Shown here: in pieces, positions 17,837 through 26,467 of the stretch
How the letters are laid out: every line of letters starts with the position of its first letter
Numbering within the stretch: the first letter of the stretch is position 1
Source: Sporobacter termitidis DSM 10068
GTDB lineage: Bacteria > Bacillota > Clostridia > Oscillospirales > Oscillospiraceae
DNA: 64,000 nucleotides
Direction: 5' to 3'
Assembly (NCBI RefSeq): GCF_900130065.1
Contig: NZ_FQXV01000003.1
Coordinates: 274,387 to 338,386 of the forward strand
Notes under the pieces: generated by a model
The model's database searches: none
What the model saw: only the letters and a program-made list of their open reading frames with translations
What the model was told of the DNA's origin: nothing
Program-made: the position numbers and the translations under genes

Positions 17837-19581
17837 TGTTTGGTTATATCAAGAAATTCCTCGATTTTGCCCAGGAACAGCGGAAAAACATGGCGGGCGC
17901 GTTGGTTTTAGGCTTTTTCCAGAGTATCTTCAACGCCTTTAGCCTGCTGGCGGCAGCCTATGTGCTGGGCGCCATTCTGGACGGCTCCGTTCGGACCGGC
18001 ACCGCATGGATTGCCATGGGCATTGTGCTGGCGGGTATGGTGGGCGCCTATCTGTGCAATTACTTTTCCACCCAGCTCCAGACCACGGCGGGATATACCA
18101 CCGGCGCCCGGGCCCGCATCCGCATTGCGGAAAAGCTGCGCTACGCGCCCATGGGCTACTTTAACCAGCGCAATCTGGGGCAGATTGCCAATATCGCCAC
18201 CAATACCGCCGAAAGCCTTCAGGAAACCCTGACCCGGTGCATGCTTTTGTCGGTGCAGGGTGTGCTGACCACGGCTGCCATCAATATTATGATGTTTATC
18301 TTCGACTGGCGCATCGGCCTTGTCACTCTGGCGGGCTTCGTTCTGTTCCTGCTGGTCAACGCCCGCCTTCACAGGGCGGGGGAAAAGCTGTCCGAGCGTA
18401 AGATCAAGTCGGTAGAAAACGCCGTGGAGGCTATTTTGGAGTATGTTCAGGGTATCGCCGTCATCAAGTCGTACAACCTGACGGGCAGTGCGAACAAAAA
18501 GGTCTCCGACGCCATTACGGAGGAAAAGGTGGTGGCCTATGGGCTGGAACGGGCCTTTGTCCCCCTCATGTCTCTTCAGGGACTGGTGACTAAGCTGGCC
18601 GGCCTTGCCATTGTCATTTGCGCGGTGCTGTTTTGCATCGACGGCTCTATGCAGCTGAGCAGCGGCCTTGTTGTTTGCATCGCCGCCTTTATGGTCTACA
18701 ATGAGCTGGCCTCCGGCGGCAATATGTCCGCCCTGCTGCGCATTGCCGCTTTGTCCATCGACAACATTAACGCGACGCTGAATATGCCCGTTATGGACGA
18801 AAAAGGCACGGATATCCAGCCGGACAGCAAGGCCATTGCCGTTGAGAACGTCAGCTTCTCCTACGACAAGCGAAAAATCATCGACGGAGTGAGTGTGGAT
18901 ATCCCCGCAGGCTCCACTCTGGCTATCGTAGGCGGCTCAGGCAGCGGCAAGACGACTCTGTGCAACCTTATCATCCGCTTCTGGGACGTAGACGAGGGCC
19001 GTATCAAGCTGGGAAATCACGACGTACGGGAGTACACCCTGGACAGCCTGCTGAAAAATTACAGCATGGTATTCCAAAATGTCTATCTCTTCAATGACAC
19101 CATTGCGGGCAACATCCGCTTCGGCCGGCCTGACGCCACCCTGGAAGAGGTGCGGGACGCCGCCCGGCGGGCCTGCTGCGACGACTTCATCATGGCCCTG
19201 CCCGACGGCTACGATACGGTGATCGGAGAAGGCGGCGCCAGCATCTCCGGTGGGGAAAAGCAGCGCATCTCCATCGCCCGGGCCATCATCAAGGACAGCC
19301 CCATCATCATTCTGGATGAAGCCACCGCCAATGTGGACCCAGAAAACGAGTGGATGCTCCAGCAGGCTATCCGGGAGCTGACCAAGTCCAAAACGGTCAT
19401 CATGATCGCCCATCGGCTGAAAACCGTCCGCAACGCGGACAGGATCATCGTCATCGAAAATGGGCGCATCGTCCAAGAGGGCACCCACGCGGCGTTGATG
19501 GCGCAGGGCGGACGGTACGCCGACTTTATCGGCATGCGGGAGCAGTCCATCGGCTGGAAGCTGGGGCGGCAGGCGACTTAA
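17836..19581 (+). CDS. ABC transporter permease-ATPase, YbtP/YbtQ-like half 2
   Basis: 581 residues if started at the ATG of 17836, seven bases after GGAGG; the ATG at 17833 is the alternative. Six membrane helices, then Walker A GGSGSGKTT, signature ISGGEKQRIS and Walker B IIILDEATANVDPENE. Both ATP sites of the pair look complete, unlike many heterodimeric exporters with one dead site. The start overlaps the preceding stop. Last gene of the operon; a terminator follows. Confidence 0.85.
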   Translation: MFGYIKKFLDFAQEQRKNMAGALVLGFFQSIFNAFSLLAAAYVLGAILDGSVRTGTAWIAMGIVLAGMVGAYLCNYFSTQLQTTAGYTTGARARIRIAEKLRYAPMGYFNQRNLGQIANIATNTAESLQETLTRCMLLSVQGVLTTAAINIMMFIFDWRIGLVTLAGFVLFLLVNARLHRAGEKLSERKIKSVENAVEAILEYVQGIAVIKSYNLTGSANKKVSDAITEEKVVAYGLERAFVPLMSLQGLVTKLAGLAIVICAVLFCIDGSMQLSSGLVVCIAAFMVYNELASGGNMSALLRIAALSIDNINATLNMPVMDEKGTDIQPDSKAIAVENVSFSYDKRKIIDGVSVDIPAGSTLAIVGGSGSGKTTLCNLIIRFWDVDEGRIKLGNHDVREYTLDSLLKNYSMVFQNVYLFNDTIAGNIRFGRPDATLEEVRDAARRACCDDFIMALPDGYDTVIGEGGASISGGEKQRISIARAIIKDSPIIILDEATANVDPENEWMLQQAIRELTKSKTVIMIAHRLKTVRNADRIIVIENGRIVQEGTHAALMAQGGRYADFIGMREQSIGWKLGRQAT

Positions 19582-19615
19582 TAAAATGAAGGCGTCCAAA
19601 ATGCCGGGCAAATAA

Positions 19616-19644
19616 GGGAGCAGGAGAAAACTCCTGCTCCCTTT
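19616..19644 (+). terminator. Terminator of the ECF/YbtPQ operon
   Basis: Perfect 11-base arms GGGAGCAGGAG (19616-19626) and CTCCTGCTCCC (19631-19641) with an AAAA loop, followed by TTT. Confidence 0.75.
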
Positions 19645-19698
19645 GGTAACGGCTGTATTTAATTCTTTTGAATTATACGTAGTCGCTAAGCAAAGAAA

Positions 19699-21117
19699 TT
19701 ATTGTTCACCCTTTTTTACATCTTTGATTTTAAAGGAAAGAATGAAACCGATGACGGATAGTATCAAAGCAAAATAAAAACCGTAATGGGAGCCGTTCGT
19801 AAAGGCATCCGCTTCGTTTGTACCGCCGCGAGAGAAATATGCAGTTTGTCCAATGCCAAGCAGACATGTGGCAATGGCAGTACTGATAGCGCCGATGATC
19901 TGCTGCATTGTACTGATTATTGTGCTTCCATCCCGTGAGAGATTTGGCGGGAGTGCATTCATTCCGCTGGTCTGTGCCGGGGACATAACCAATGGAATAC
20001 CAATCATGATAATGATATGGCAGAAAATTATGTAGCCAAGAGAGCTGTGTGACGACGTTAAAATAAAAAGAATTGTACCTGCAATTACGGCAATAAATCC
20101 AATTTTAACCAGGTACTTTGCTCCGAACTTGTCGTAAAGCCGCCCGGAAAGGAAAGAAAACAAAGCATTGGTTAACCCACCGGGGAGCAAAATAATTCCT
20201 GTCATAGCCACCGGAATTGAAAGTCCGTTTTGAATATATTGGGGCAGCAGGAACATAGATGACAATATAATACTAAAGTTTATCATCACGACGATTGCGC
20301 CCGTCCGGAATCTTGGAACCTTCAGTGCTTTCAAATCAAGGACCGGAGTCTCCATTTTGAACTGCCTTCTCGCATAAAAAATAATGGCAGTGATACCGAT
20401 TAACAATGTCAAAATAACAGGAAGAGAAAATCCGAATTCACTGGCCAGACTCACGCTGAATACCAAGCCCCCAAAACCAATAACAGAAGTTAGGCATGAT
20501 ATTCCGTCAATTTTCGGTTTTGTTATCTTATAAGGATTCACCATAAAGAGCACTACAGCAATTAAGGCCACAGCTGCTATGATAACAAAGATAAAGAATA
20601 TCCAGCGCCAGGAAAGCATTCCTAAGATAATACCTGAAAGAGTTGGGCCAACAACTGGCGCAAACATTATAACCAGAGAGGCTATGCCGATAGCAGACCC
20701 AATTTTATTGATAGGAAAAAGCTCTAAAACAATTGAAAACATCATCGGAATAAGAAGTCCGGTACCAATTCCCTGGATCATGCGTCCAACAAGAAGAATT
20801 CTGAAATCAGGCGCAAAACCGCTGATAAGAGAACCAAATATAAATGCGCCCAAAGCAAAAACAATCAGTTTTCTTACAGAAAAACACCGCATCAGTAAAC
20901 TGGTGAAGGGAAGAACGATCCCAATGACAAGCATGTAACCAACCACCAGCCACTGTACGATGCCCGCACTAATATGAAAAGTATCCATGAGTTTCGGGAG
21001 CGCAATATTTAAAGATGTCTCACTAAACAAACCACAAAATGCACCTATATATAATCCTAACATAGCCAGATACGGATGCTTTACATCCATTCTGGCTTTT
21101 GACGGTTGTTGCTCCAT
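19699..21117 (-). CDS. MFS multidrug efflux transporter, DHA2 family (EmrB/LmrB-like)
   Basis: 472 residues with about 14 hydrophobic segments, the expected number for DHA2 proton antiporters. N-terminal SETSLNIALPKLMDTF and QWLVVGYMLVIGIVLP, and the motif C-like GPTLSGII in helix 5, are typical. Likely exports drugs or lipophilic toxins. It lies 46 bases downstream of a TetR gene on the same strand and is probably in its operon, as in lmrA-lmrB of Bacillus. Codon use is AT-richer than the flanks. Confidence 0.9.
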   Translation of the reverse strand: MEQQPSKARMDVKHPYLAMLGLYIGAFCGLFSETSLNIALPKLMDTFHISAGIVQWLVVGYMLVIGIVLPFTSLLMRCFSVRKLIVFALGAFIFGSLISGFAPDFRILLVGRMIQGIGTGLLIPMMFSIVLELFPINKIGSAIGIASLVIMFAPVVGPTLSGIILGMLSWRWIFFIFVIIAAVALIAVVLFMVNPYKITKPKIDGISCLTSVIGFGGLVFSVSLASEFGFSLPVILTLLIGITAIIFYARRQFKMETPVLDLKALKVPRFRTGAIVVMINFSIILSSMFLLPQYIQNGLSIPVAMTGIILLPGGLTNALFSFLSGRLYDKFGAKYLVKIGFIAVIAGTILFILTSSHSSLGYIIFCHIIIMIGIPLVMSPAQTSGMNALPPNLSRDGSTIISTMQQIIGAISTAIATCLLGIGQTAYFSRGGTNEADAFTNGSHYGFYFALILSVIGFILSFKIKDVKKGEQ

Positions 21118-21163
21118 AAATAAATTACCTCATCAATCTGTCTTTCTATCTTTGTAACATGCT

Positions 21164-21742
21164 TTAAAGAGAATCTTGACTTAACAAAACATTTAGAATA
21201 TTACTAATTGCAGAGAGTGGTACCGTATCTTTTCTCGTAACACAAATAGTAATAGCTCCCTCAATCATTATTTCAATGGCCATACCCAATTCTTCAGCCT
21301 TTTGTGGAGCAAACCCGCTCTGGATCAATTTATGGGCGTATACATTACTTAATTCAGTAAATACCTGTTCACAAGCCAATCTTAATTTCTCATTTGAAGA
21401 ATAGGTCTCTAAAGCCATTAAACTTATTGAGATATCTTGAAGCTTATTTTCATCATTCAGGTCATCTGTGATATTACTTATTAAGTATTTAAGAGCTTCC
21501 ACCGGGTCCGAATATTTATCCATGGTACCACGTAATCTTTCTACTATGGACTTACATGCCAATTGAATTGCTTCCAGGGCTAACTGTTCTTTACCTTCGG
21601 GGAAATAATAATAAAGCGAGCCTTTAGGCGATTTGCTTTCTTCTAAGATCTCATTTAATCCGGTAGCATTAAAGCCGTTGATTTGAAAAAGTTTTGTGGC
21701 AGTATTCAGTATTTTTTCCCTTGAGGTATTTTGAGTGTTCAT
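21164..21742 (-). CDS. TetR-family repressor, LmrA/YxaF-like
   Basis: 192 residues from ATG 21742 with AAAGGA ahead; upstream in-frame codons lack a ribosome site. Helix-turn-helix at about 10-55 (GLNEILEESKSPKGSLYYYFP). This recognition helix and the C-terminal half are of the LmrA/YxaF type. It heads the operon with the efflux gene. An operator-like sequence resembling the LmrA/YxaF box of Bacillus lies 21-40 bases upstream. Confidence 0.88.
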   Translation of the reverse strand: MNTQNTSREKILNTATKLFQINGFNATGLNEILEESKSPKGSLYYYFPEGKEQLALEAIQLACKSIVERLRGTMDKYSDPVEALKYLISNITDDLNDENKLQDISISLMALETYSSNEKLRLACEQVFTELSNVYAHKLIQSGFAPQKAEELGMAIEIMIEGAITICVTRKDTVPLSAISNILNVLLSQDSL

Positions 21743-21762
21743 AAAATATATCCTTTCGTAAA

Positions 21763-21782
21763 TTATAGAGACTGGTCTACAT
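21763..21782. promoter_or_regulatory. Candidate LmrA/YxaF-type operator
   Basis: On the minus strand this reads ATGTAGACCAGTCTCTATAA, close to the TAGACCAGTCACTATA-type box that I recall for Bacillus LmrA/YxaF. It sits between the TetR start and the upstream gap, fitting autorepression. Confidence 0.55.
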
Positions 21783-21953
21783 AATGGTAGCCGAATCAAA
21801 GGCCAATGTCAATAATCACTTTAGTTTCGCGCCGTTTTTCAATTGGACGACGTGCTAATCAATTTTTGCTACAAATGATTAATAATTTCCTTTGCAGGCA
21901 TTATTGTAATTTACTGACTTTTGGTATTATTAACTGTTTGTTAATGGATTGCG

Positions 21954-21982
21954 TTGACACTATTAACTTAATTGCGTATTAT
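21954..21982 (+). promoter_or_regulatory. Sigma-A promoter ahead of the zinc-ribbon gene
   Basis: TTGACA (21954-21959), 17 bases, TATTAT (21977-21982). The surrounding 21800-22114 stretch is very AT-rich and shows no coding frame of its own. Confidence 0.6.
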
Positions 21983-22114
21983 TTGATGTAATTTAATACA
22001 ATTTAATATTAATATAATCGGTAGATATAGTATTAAATTGATAATTATGTGTAGTGGATGAATTTGCCTGACGCCTGCGGGAGAAAATCCTGGACCTATA
22101 AGGAGCGCCAAACT

Positions 22115-22438
22115 ATGCCTAAGTATATATGTCAATCGTGCGGGTATCAATATACTGCAAAAGCATCAGCACAATGCTCCCTATGTGGAAAAGGCGCAAT
22201 ATTGGAAGTATCCGAAAGAACAGAAAGAATCGATTTTGATTATAATGACGAGCTAAAAACTGCTGAGGACAATGCTTGGTATGCCCTTTCTCACAATAAC
22301 TTTCAGCAATTTGGCTATTGGGCGGAAATTTGGATGCAAATCAATCGTATATCAAAAAAGAAAAAAGCAAATCCATTTTATGAAATTTTGGCAGTTGCTT
22401 CATATAAAACAAGATATAGAAATTATCCCAATAAGTAA
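22115..22438 (+). CDS. Zinc-ribbon hypothetical protein
   Basis: 107 residues from ATG 22115 with AAGGAG ahead. Two CxxC knuckles at the N-terminus (CQSCGYQY and CSLCGKGA) make a small zinc ribbon; the rest is charged and probably helical (DELKTAEDNAWYALS), ending in a lysine-rich stretch. No catalytic motif seen. AT-rich and next to an accessory-looking gene, so possibly acquired. A second frame remains open for a while beyond the stop (to 22553), so a frameshifted longer ancestor is possible but not shown. Confidence 0.6.
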   Translation: MPKYICQSCGYQYTAKASAQCSLCGKGAILEVSERTERIDFDYNDELKTAEDNAWYALSHNNFQQFGYWAEIWMQINRISKKKKANPFYEILAVASYKTRYRNYPNK

Positions 22439-22491
22439 TGGGACCATTGACCAGATAAAAGGAAGCTTATTAAATTTTATTGGAGCATTAA

Positions 22492-23037
22492 ATGATGGAA
22501 TATGTTACATATTCTCACTGGTATTCCGAAGAAATGCTGCCTCCCGACAATAAAATCAGATGTGAAATCCAGGATATAATAAGCAGCTTAACTTATGAAA
22601 AACTCGTGCAGAGGCATCGGCATGATAATGAAATGCTGCTGAGCGAGGGAAAAAAGACAAAGGTTGGGCTCCAGTTCTCCCTCAAGAACATCCTCCGGGA
22701 AGCCTTCAGCGTCAGGGATTGGATTCCGAATCCCATGACATCAGAGGACTGCAAGAATCCGCTCCTGATTGATTATTACAAGAACAAAGTCGGCGCGACT
22801 ATAACATTCAATAACCGTGTGTCTGTTGGGAGCGACTTGCTATGCTTTCAATTGGCCGGCGATATAAAGGATATTATTGATCTCGGAATATATATCTGCT
22901 GTACGAAGGCGTTTTCAAAAAAAATCTCAATAACGGAATCAACAGCGATGATCAGCTTTGAAAAGGTCACATTGGATTTGGAGACATTTAAGCCGATCGT
23001 TACCGTGCCGGTTTGGGTCATTGGATTAGTGGGATAG
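22492..23037 (+). CDS. BglII/BstYI-fold-like protein with altered active site (tentative)
   Basis: 181 residues; ATG 22492 with TTGGAG ahead. The central part (LLIDYYKNKVGATITFNNRV, then GSDLLCFQ and DLGIYICC) resembles the core of BglII/BstYI-type restriction enzymes as I remember them: acidic residue, a gap of nine, then E-x-Q, a loop and a second core strand. Here D-x8-T-x-T stands where D...E-x-Q is expected, so cleavage activity looks lost. No methyltransferase gene is adjacent. It may be a decayed or repurposed nuclease; the assignment rests on pattern memory only. Confidence 0.35.
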   Translation: MMEYVTYSHWYSEEMLPPDNKIRCEIQDIISSLTYEKLVQRHRHDNEMLLSEGKKTKVGLQFSLKNILREAFSVRDWIPNPMTSEDCKNPLLIDYYKNKVGATITFNNRVSVGSDLLCFQLAGDIKDIIDLGIYICCTKAFSKKISITESTAMISFEKVTLDLETFKPIVTVPVWVIGLVG

Positions 23038-23083
23038 TAATGACTCGCAGCAAATTACGCAAAAAAGGGATGGGCATAAAATA

Positions 23084-23722
23084 ATGAAACTGATCCTCTT
23101 GGGCGCTCCTGGCGCCGGTAAAGGTACACAAGCCAATATCTTAAGTCAAAAGCTCGGCATTCCGACGATCTCAACGGGAAATATTTTGAGAACAGCCGTT
23201 AAAAACGAGACGCCGACCGGGCTTATCGCAAAGTCTTATATGGAATCGGGCGGTCTGGTCCCGGACAATGTGATTATGGGGGTCGTCAATGAGCGGCTCT
23301 CCGAGCCGGACTGTCTGAACGGCTACATACTTGACGGCATACCGCGAACCATCGACCAGGCGAAGGCGCTGGAGGACGACGGGGTGGACATCGATACCGC
23401 TCTGCTCATCGAGATATCCGACGCAGAGATCGAAGCGCGCATGACGGGCCGGCGTACATGCCCTGTCTGCAGTACAACCTACCATATCAGGAGCAATCCA
23501 CCTAAAGATTCCAATATCTGCGATATATGCGGCAGCGAGCTTACTATTCGAAAAGACGACGAGCCCGAAACGGTAAAAAATCGTCTGAGGGTTTATCATC
23601 AGCAAACTGAGCCGCTAATTGAATTCTATAAATCAAGAAGCAAGCTCAAAACAGTCGATAATCAACCGACCATTGAGGCGACGACTGAGGCTATTAATAA
23701 AATCATAAGTATCCCTGATTAG
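23084..23722 (+). CDS. adk: Adenylate kinase with zinc lid
   Basis: 212 residues, the usual length. P-loop GAPGAGKGT at the N-terminus; LDGIPRT where LDGFPRT is usual; LID domain with CPVC...CDIC, the four-cysteine zinc site of Gram-positive enzymes. Interconverts ATP and AMP with two ADP in the cytoplasm. It is not in the usual secY-map ribosomal context, so it may be a second copy in this genome (inference). Confidence 0.93.
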   Translation: MKLILLGAPGAGKGTQANILSQKLGIPTISTGNILRTAVKNETPTGLIAKSYMESGGLVPDNVIMGVVNERLSEPDCLNGYILDGIPRTIDQAKALEDDGVDIDTALLIEISDAEIEARMTGRRTCPVCSTTYHIRSNPPKDSNICDICGSELTIRKDDEPETVKNRLRVYHQQTEPLIEFYKSRSKLKTVDNQPTIEATTEAINKIISIPD

Positions 23723-23796
23723 ACTCCCACGAGGCGGAGCGTTCCGCCTGACGAGTAAAGATTATGTCTTAGTTCTAAAACCTTTCAGATAATAAG

Positions 23797-23840
23797 GAAG
23801 CACCCGATTTTGCCTGCAAATGAGCAAAATCGGGTGCTTC
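23797..23840. terminator. Long hairpin between adk and tRNA-Val
   Basis: Perfect arms GAAGCACCCGATTTTGC (23797-23813) and GCAAAATCGGGTGCTTC (23824-23840). It can end transcription from adk and, with TTCCTTATT on the minus strand, from the tRNA. Confidence 0.7.
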
Positions 23841-23844
23841 ATAA

Positions 23845-23917
23845 TGGACGATACAGGACTCGAACCTGTGACCCTTCGCACGTCAAGCGAATGCTCTACC
23901 AGCTGAGCTAATCGTCC
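23845..23917 (-). tRNA. tRNA-Val (anticodon GAC)
   Basis: Full cloverleaf on the minus strand: acceptor GGACGAT/ATCGTCC, D-arm GCTC...GAGC, anticodon stem TTCGC/GCGAA with loop TTGACGT (GAC), T-arm ACAGG-TTCGAGT-CCTGT, discriminator A. The CCA end is not encoded. Confidence 0.95.
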
Positions 23918-24017
23918 GGGTCAGCGAACGTTATTGTACAATAGCGGGGACAAATTGTCAACCCTAAATTTTTCACCTGGGGGCGCTGCGGCCCCCAGGC
24001 GAAAACGCCGTATATTT

Positions 24018-25622
24018 TTATTCCGCGGCCTGGGTGCGCTTCAATTCGATGTACTCGTCGTACGTCATCGTCCTGTCGACGATCTTGCCGCCGTCGGTGA
24101 ATTCAACGATGCGGTTGGCCACGGTCTGGATGAGCTGATGGTCGTGGGTGGTGAAGATGATATTGCCCTTGAAGTCGTCCATGCCGTTGTTGAGCGCCGC
24201 GATGCTCTCCAGATCGAGATGGTTCGTGGGCTGATCGAACATCAGGACATTCGCCCCCGAGAGCATCATCTTCGACAGCATGCACCGGACCTTTTCGCCG
24301 CCCGACAAGACCTTGACCTGCTTGTAAACGTCGTCGCCGGAAAAGAGCATGCGTCCCAAAAACGTGCGGAGATAGCTCTCGCGCTTGTCCTCGGAAAACT
24401 GGCGCATCCAGTCCATCAGGTCCAGGTCGCACTCATTGAAATAGGCGGAGTTGTCCTTGGGGAAATAGGCCTGCGTGGTGGAAACGCCCCATTTGACGCT
24501 CCCCTCGTCCGGCTCCAGCTCGCCGGCCAGAATTTTGAACATGGTGGTGATGGCGATCTCATTGGCGCCGATGAAGGCGATCTTGTCGTCGCGCCCCATG
24601 ATGAAGCTGACGTTGTCCAGGATCTTGGCGCCGTCGATCGTCTTGGAAACCTCGGTGACAAAGAGCCTGTCCTTGCCCGGCTCCCGCGCCATGGTAAAAC
24701 CGACCCACGGGTACCGGCGGGAAGACGCCGGTATCTCCTCCAGCGTGAGCTTATCGAGGAGCTTGCGGCGGGAGGTCGCCTGGCGGGACTTTGATTTATT
24801 GGCCGAGAAGCGCCGGATGAACTCTTCCAGATCGCGGATTTTATCCTCGCTTTTTTTGTTCTGTTCCTTTGCAAGGCGCTGCATCATCTGGCTGGCGTCG
24901 TACCAGAAGTCGTAGTTGCCCACGTACATCCTGATCTTGTTGTAGTCAATATCGACGATGTGAGTGCAGACCGTATTGAGGAAATACCGGTCATGGGAGA
25001 CGACGATGACGGTCCCCTCGTAATCCAGCAGGAAATCCTCCAGCCAGACCACGGAGTTCACGTCCAGGTTGTTCGTCGGCTCGTCCAGCAGGATGATGTC
25101 CGGCGTGCCGAACAGCGCCTGGGCCAGCAGCACCTTGACCTTCTGCCGAGGGTCCATGTCGCTCATCTTGTATTCGTGGTACGATGTGGCGATGCCGAGC
25201 CCCTGGAGGAGCTGGGAGGCGTTCGATTCGGCCTCCCAGCCGCCCAGCTCGGCAAACTCCTCCTCCAGCTCGGCGGCGCGGATGCCGTCGGCATCGGAGA
25301 AATCCTCTTTGTTATAGATGGCGTCCTTCTCGCGGCCGCACTCGTACAGGCGCATATTGCCCATGATCACCGTCTCGATGACCTTGTAGTCGTCGTACAT
25401 GTTCTGGTCCTGCTTGAGGACCGACATGCGGACCTTCTGCTTGATCTCGACATTTCCCGTCGACGGTTCCAGCTCGCCGGCCAGAATTTTGAGGAATGTG
25501 GACTTGCCGGACCCGTTGGCGCCGATGACGCCATAGCAGTTTCCGGCTGTGAACCGAAGGTCGACGCGGGAGAACAGCGGCGTCCCACCGTATTGTAAGC
25601 TCAGGTTGTTGACAGTAATCAT
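24018..25622 (-). CDS. ABC-F ATPase, YbiT/YkpA-like
   Basis: 534 residues, two ATPase domains with a lysine-rich linker (about 240-300) and no membrane part, as in ribosome-associated ABC-F proteins. Domain 1: Walker A GANGSGKST, signature replaced by MDPRQK, Walker B DIILLDEPTNNLD. Domain 2: signature LSGGEKVRC, Walker B VLMFDQPTNHLD with Gln in place of the catalytic Glu; its Walker A is also unusual (IGANEIAITTM). Family members modulate ribosome function or antibiotic protection. ATG 25622 with AAAGGA ahead; monocistronic. Confidence 0.9.
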   Translation of the reverse strand: MITVNNLSLQYGGTPLFSRVDLRFTAGNCYGVIGANGSGKSTFLKILAGELEPSTGNVEIKQKVRMSVLKQDQNMYDDYKVIETVIMGNMRLYECGREKDAIYNKEDFSDADGIRAAELEEEFAELGGWEAESNASQLLQGLGIATSYHEYKMSDMDPRQKVKVLLAQALFGTPDIILLDEPTNNLDVNSVVWLEDFLLDYEGTVIVVSHDRYFLNTVCTHIVDIDYNKIRMYVGNYDFWYDASQMMQRLAKEQNKKSEDKIRDLEEFIRRFSANKSKSRQATSRRKLLDKLTLEEIPASSRRYPWVGFTMAREPGKDRLFVTEVSKTIDGAKILDNVSFIMGRDDKIAFIGANEIAITTMFKILAGELEPDEGSVKWGVSTTQAYFPKDNSAYFNECDLDLMDWMRQFSEDKRESYLRTFLGRMLFSGDDVYKQVKVLSGGEKVRCMLSKMMLSGANVLMFDQPTNHLDLESIAALNNGMDDFKGNIIFTTHDHQLIQTVANRIVEFTDGGKIVDRTMTYDEYIELKRTQAAE

Positions 25623-25682
25623 GAATAATATCCTTTTGTAATTAATAATATGATTGCAGCGCGTTGCCGTGTCGGATGAATC

Positions 25683-26330
25683 TCACTTGAGTTCCTTCGC
25701 CTCGGCAACGGCGCGTTTGCCCATTTCATATGCCCGCCGGCAGTCCTGGGGGAACACCTCGTTGTGGCGCTTTATTCTGTCGTCGACGTCGAACATGCCG
25801 GCGTCGTACTTGCCGTAATCGTCGAACTGGAGCGTGGCGTTGGCCTCGATGAGCTCCGCCGGCCCGATAAAGCGGCTCATGGTCCCGATAAGCCCCTCGT
25901 TGAGCGACTTGTGAAAGCCGAATTCCGGCGCGTTAGTCGTCAAGATAATTTTTACAGGCATACTTTTGGGGGCTCTGACCGTATGCTCTTTATTGTACAT
26001 GAGGATCGAGAACCACAGCCGCTCCAGAAATGCCCGGACGTCGGCCGTCACGTCGCCGAAATAGACCGGCGAGCCGACAATCAGCACGTCGGCGTCCCAG
26101 ACGTCATCGAGAACCCGGGTCAGATCGTCGCGCATGGCGCATTTGGCATAGCTCGGCCCTCCGAGCCTCTTGCAGCCGAAGCAGCTGGTACAGCCCTTGA
26201 ATTTCAGGTCGATCAGATGTACCAATTCCGTTTCCGCGCCGGCGTCCCTGCAGCCGCTGAGCGCGCTTTCGAGCATTTGGGCCGTGTTCCATTTCCTTCT
26301 AGGGCTCCCGTTGACGGCAATAGCTTTCAT
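25683..26330 (-). CDS. Flavodoxin-fold NAD(P)H reductase / iron-sulfur flavoprotein-like
   Basis: 215 residues from ATG 26330 with AGGAGG five bases ahead. N-terminal NGSPRRKWNTAQML is the FMN-phosphate loop of the NADPH-dependent FMN reductase family; VGSPVYFGDVTADVRAFLER is the flavin-ring segment. A cysteine cluster (CTSCFGCKR...C) near residues 45-65 suggests an iron-sulfur site as in Isf-type proteins. Cytoplasmic redox enzyme, electron partner unknown. It diverges from the peptidase gene. Confidence 0.82.
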   Translation of the reverse strand: MKAIAVNGSPRRKWNTAQMLESALSGCRDAGAETELVHLIDLKFKGCTSCFGCKRLGGPSYAKCAMRDDLTRVLDDVWDADVLIVGSPVYFGDVTADVRAFLERLWFSILMYNKEHTVRAPKSMPVKIILTTNAPEFGFHKSLNEGLIGTMSRFIGPAELIEANATLQFDDYGKYDAGMFDVDDRIKRHNEVFPQDCRRAYEMGKRAVAEAKELK

Positions 26331-26467
26331 AACAGCCTCCTTCGTGCCGATGGCACAAACAATGTTTTTTATTACCGCAATTATACCAAATCCTATGTAT
26401 AAAAGAAAAGTCCATTTTCGCATTGCGCATTGAATAAATTAAAGCAATCGCCATGAACTGAGGACCG

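Noticed and set aside
22272..22553. 93-codon frame overlapping the zinc-ribbon gene, considered as a frameshifted continuation
   Set aside because: It could extend an ancestral protein, but no family alignment is available to show it; noted in the zinc-ribbon entry only.
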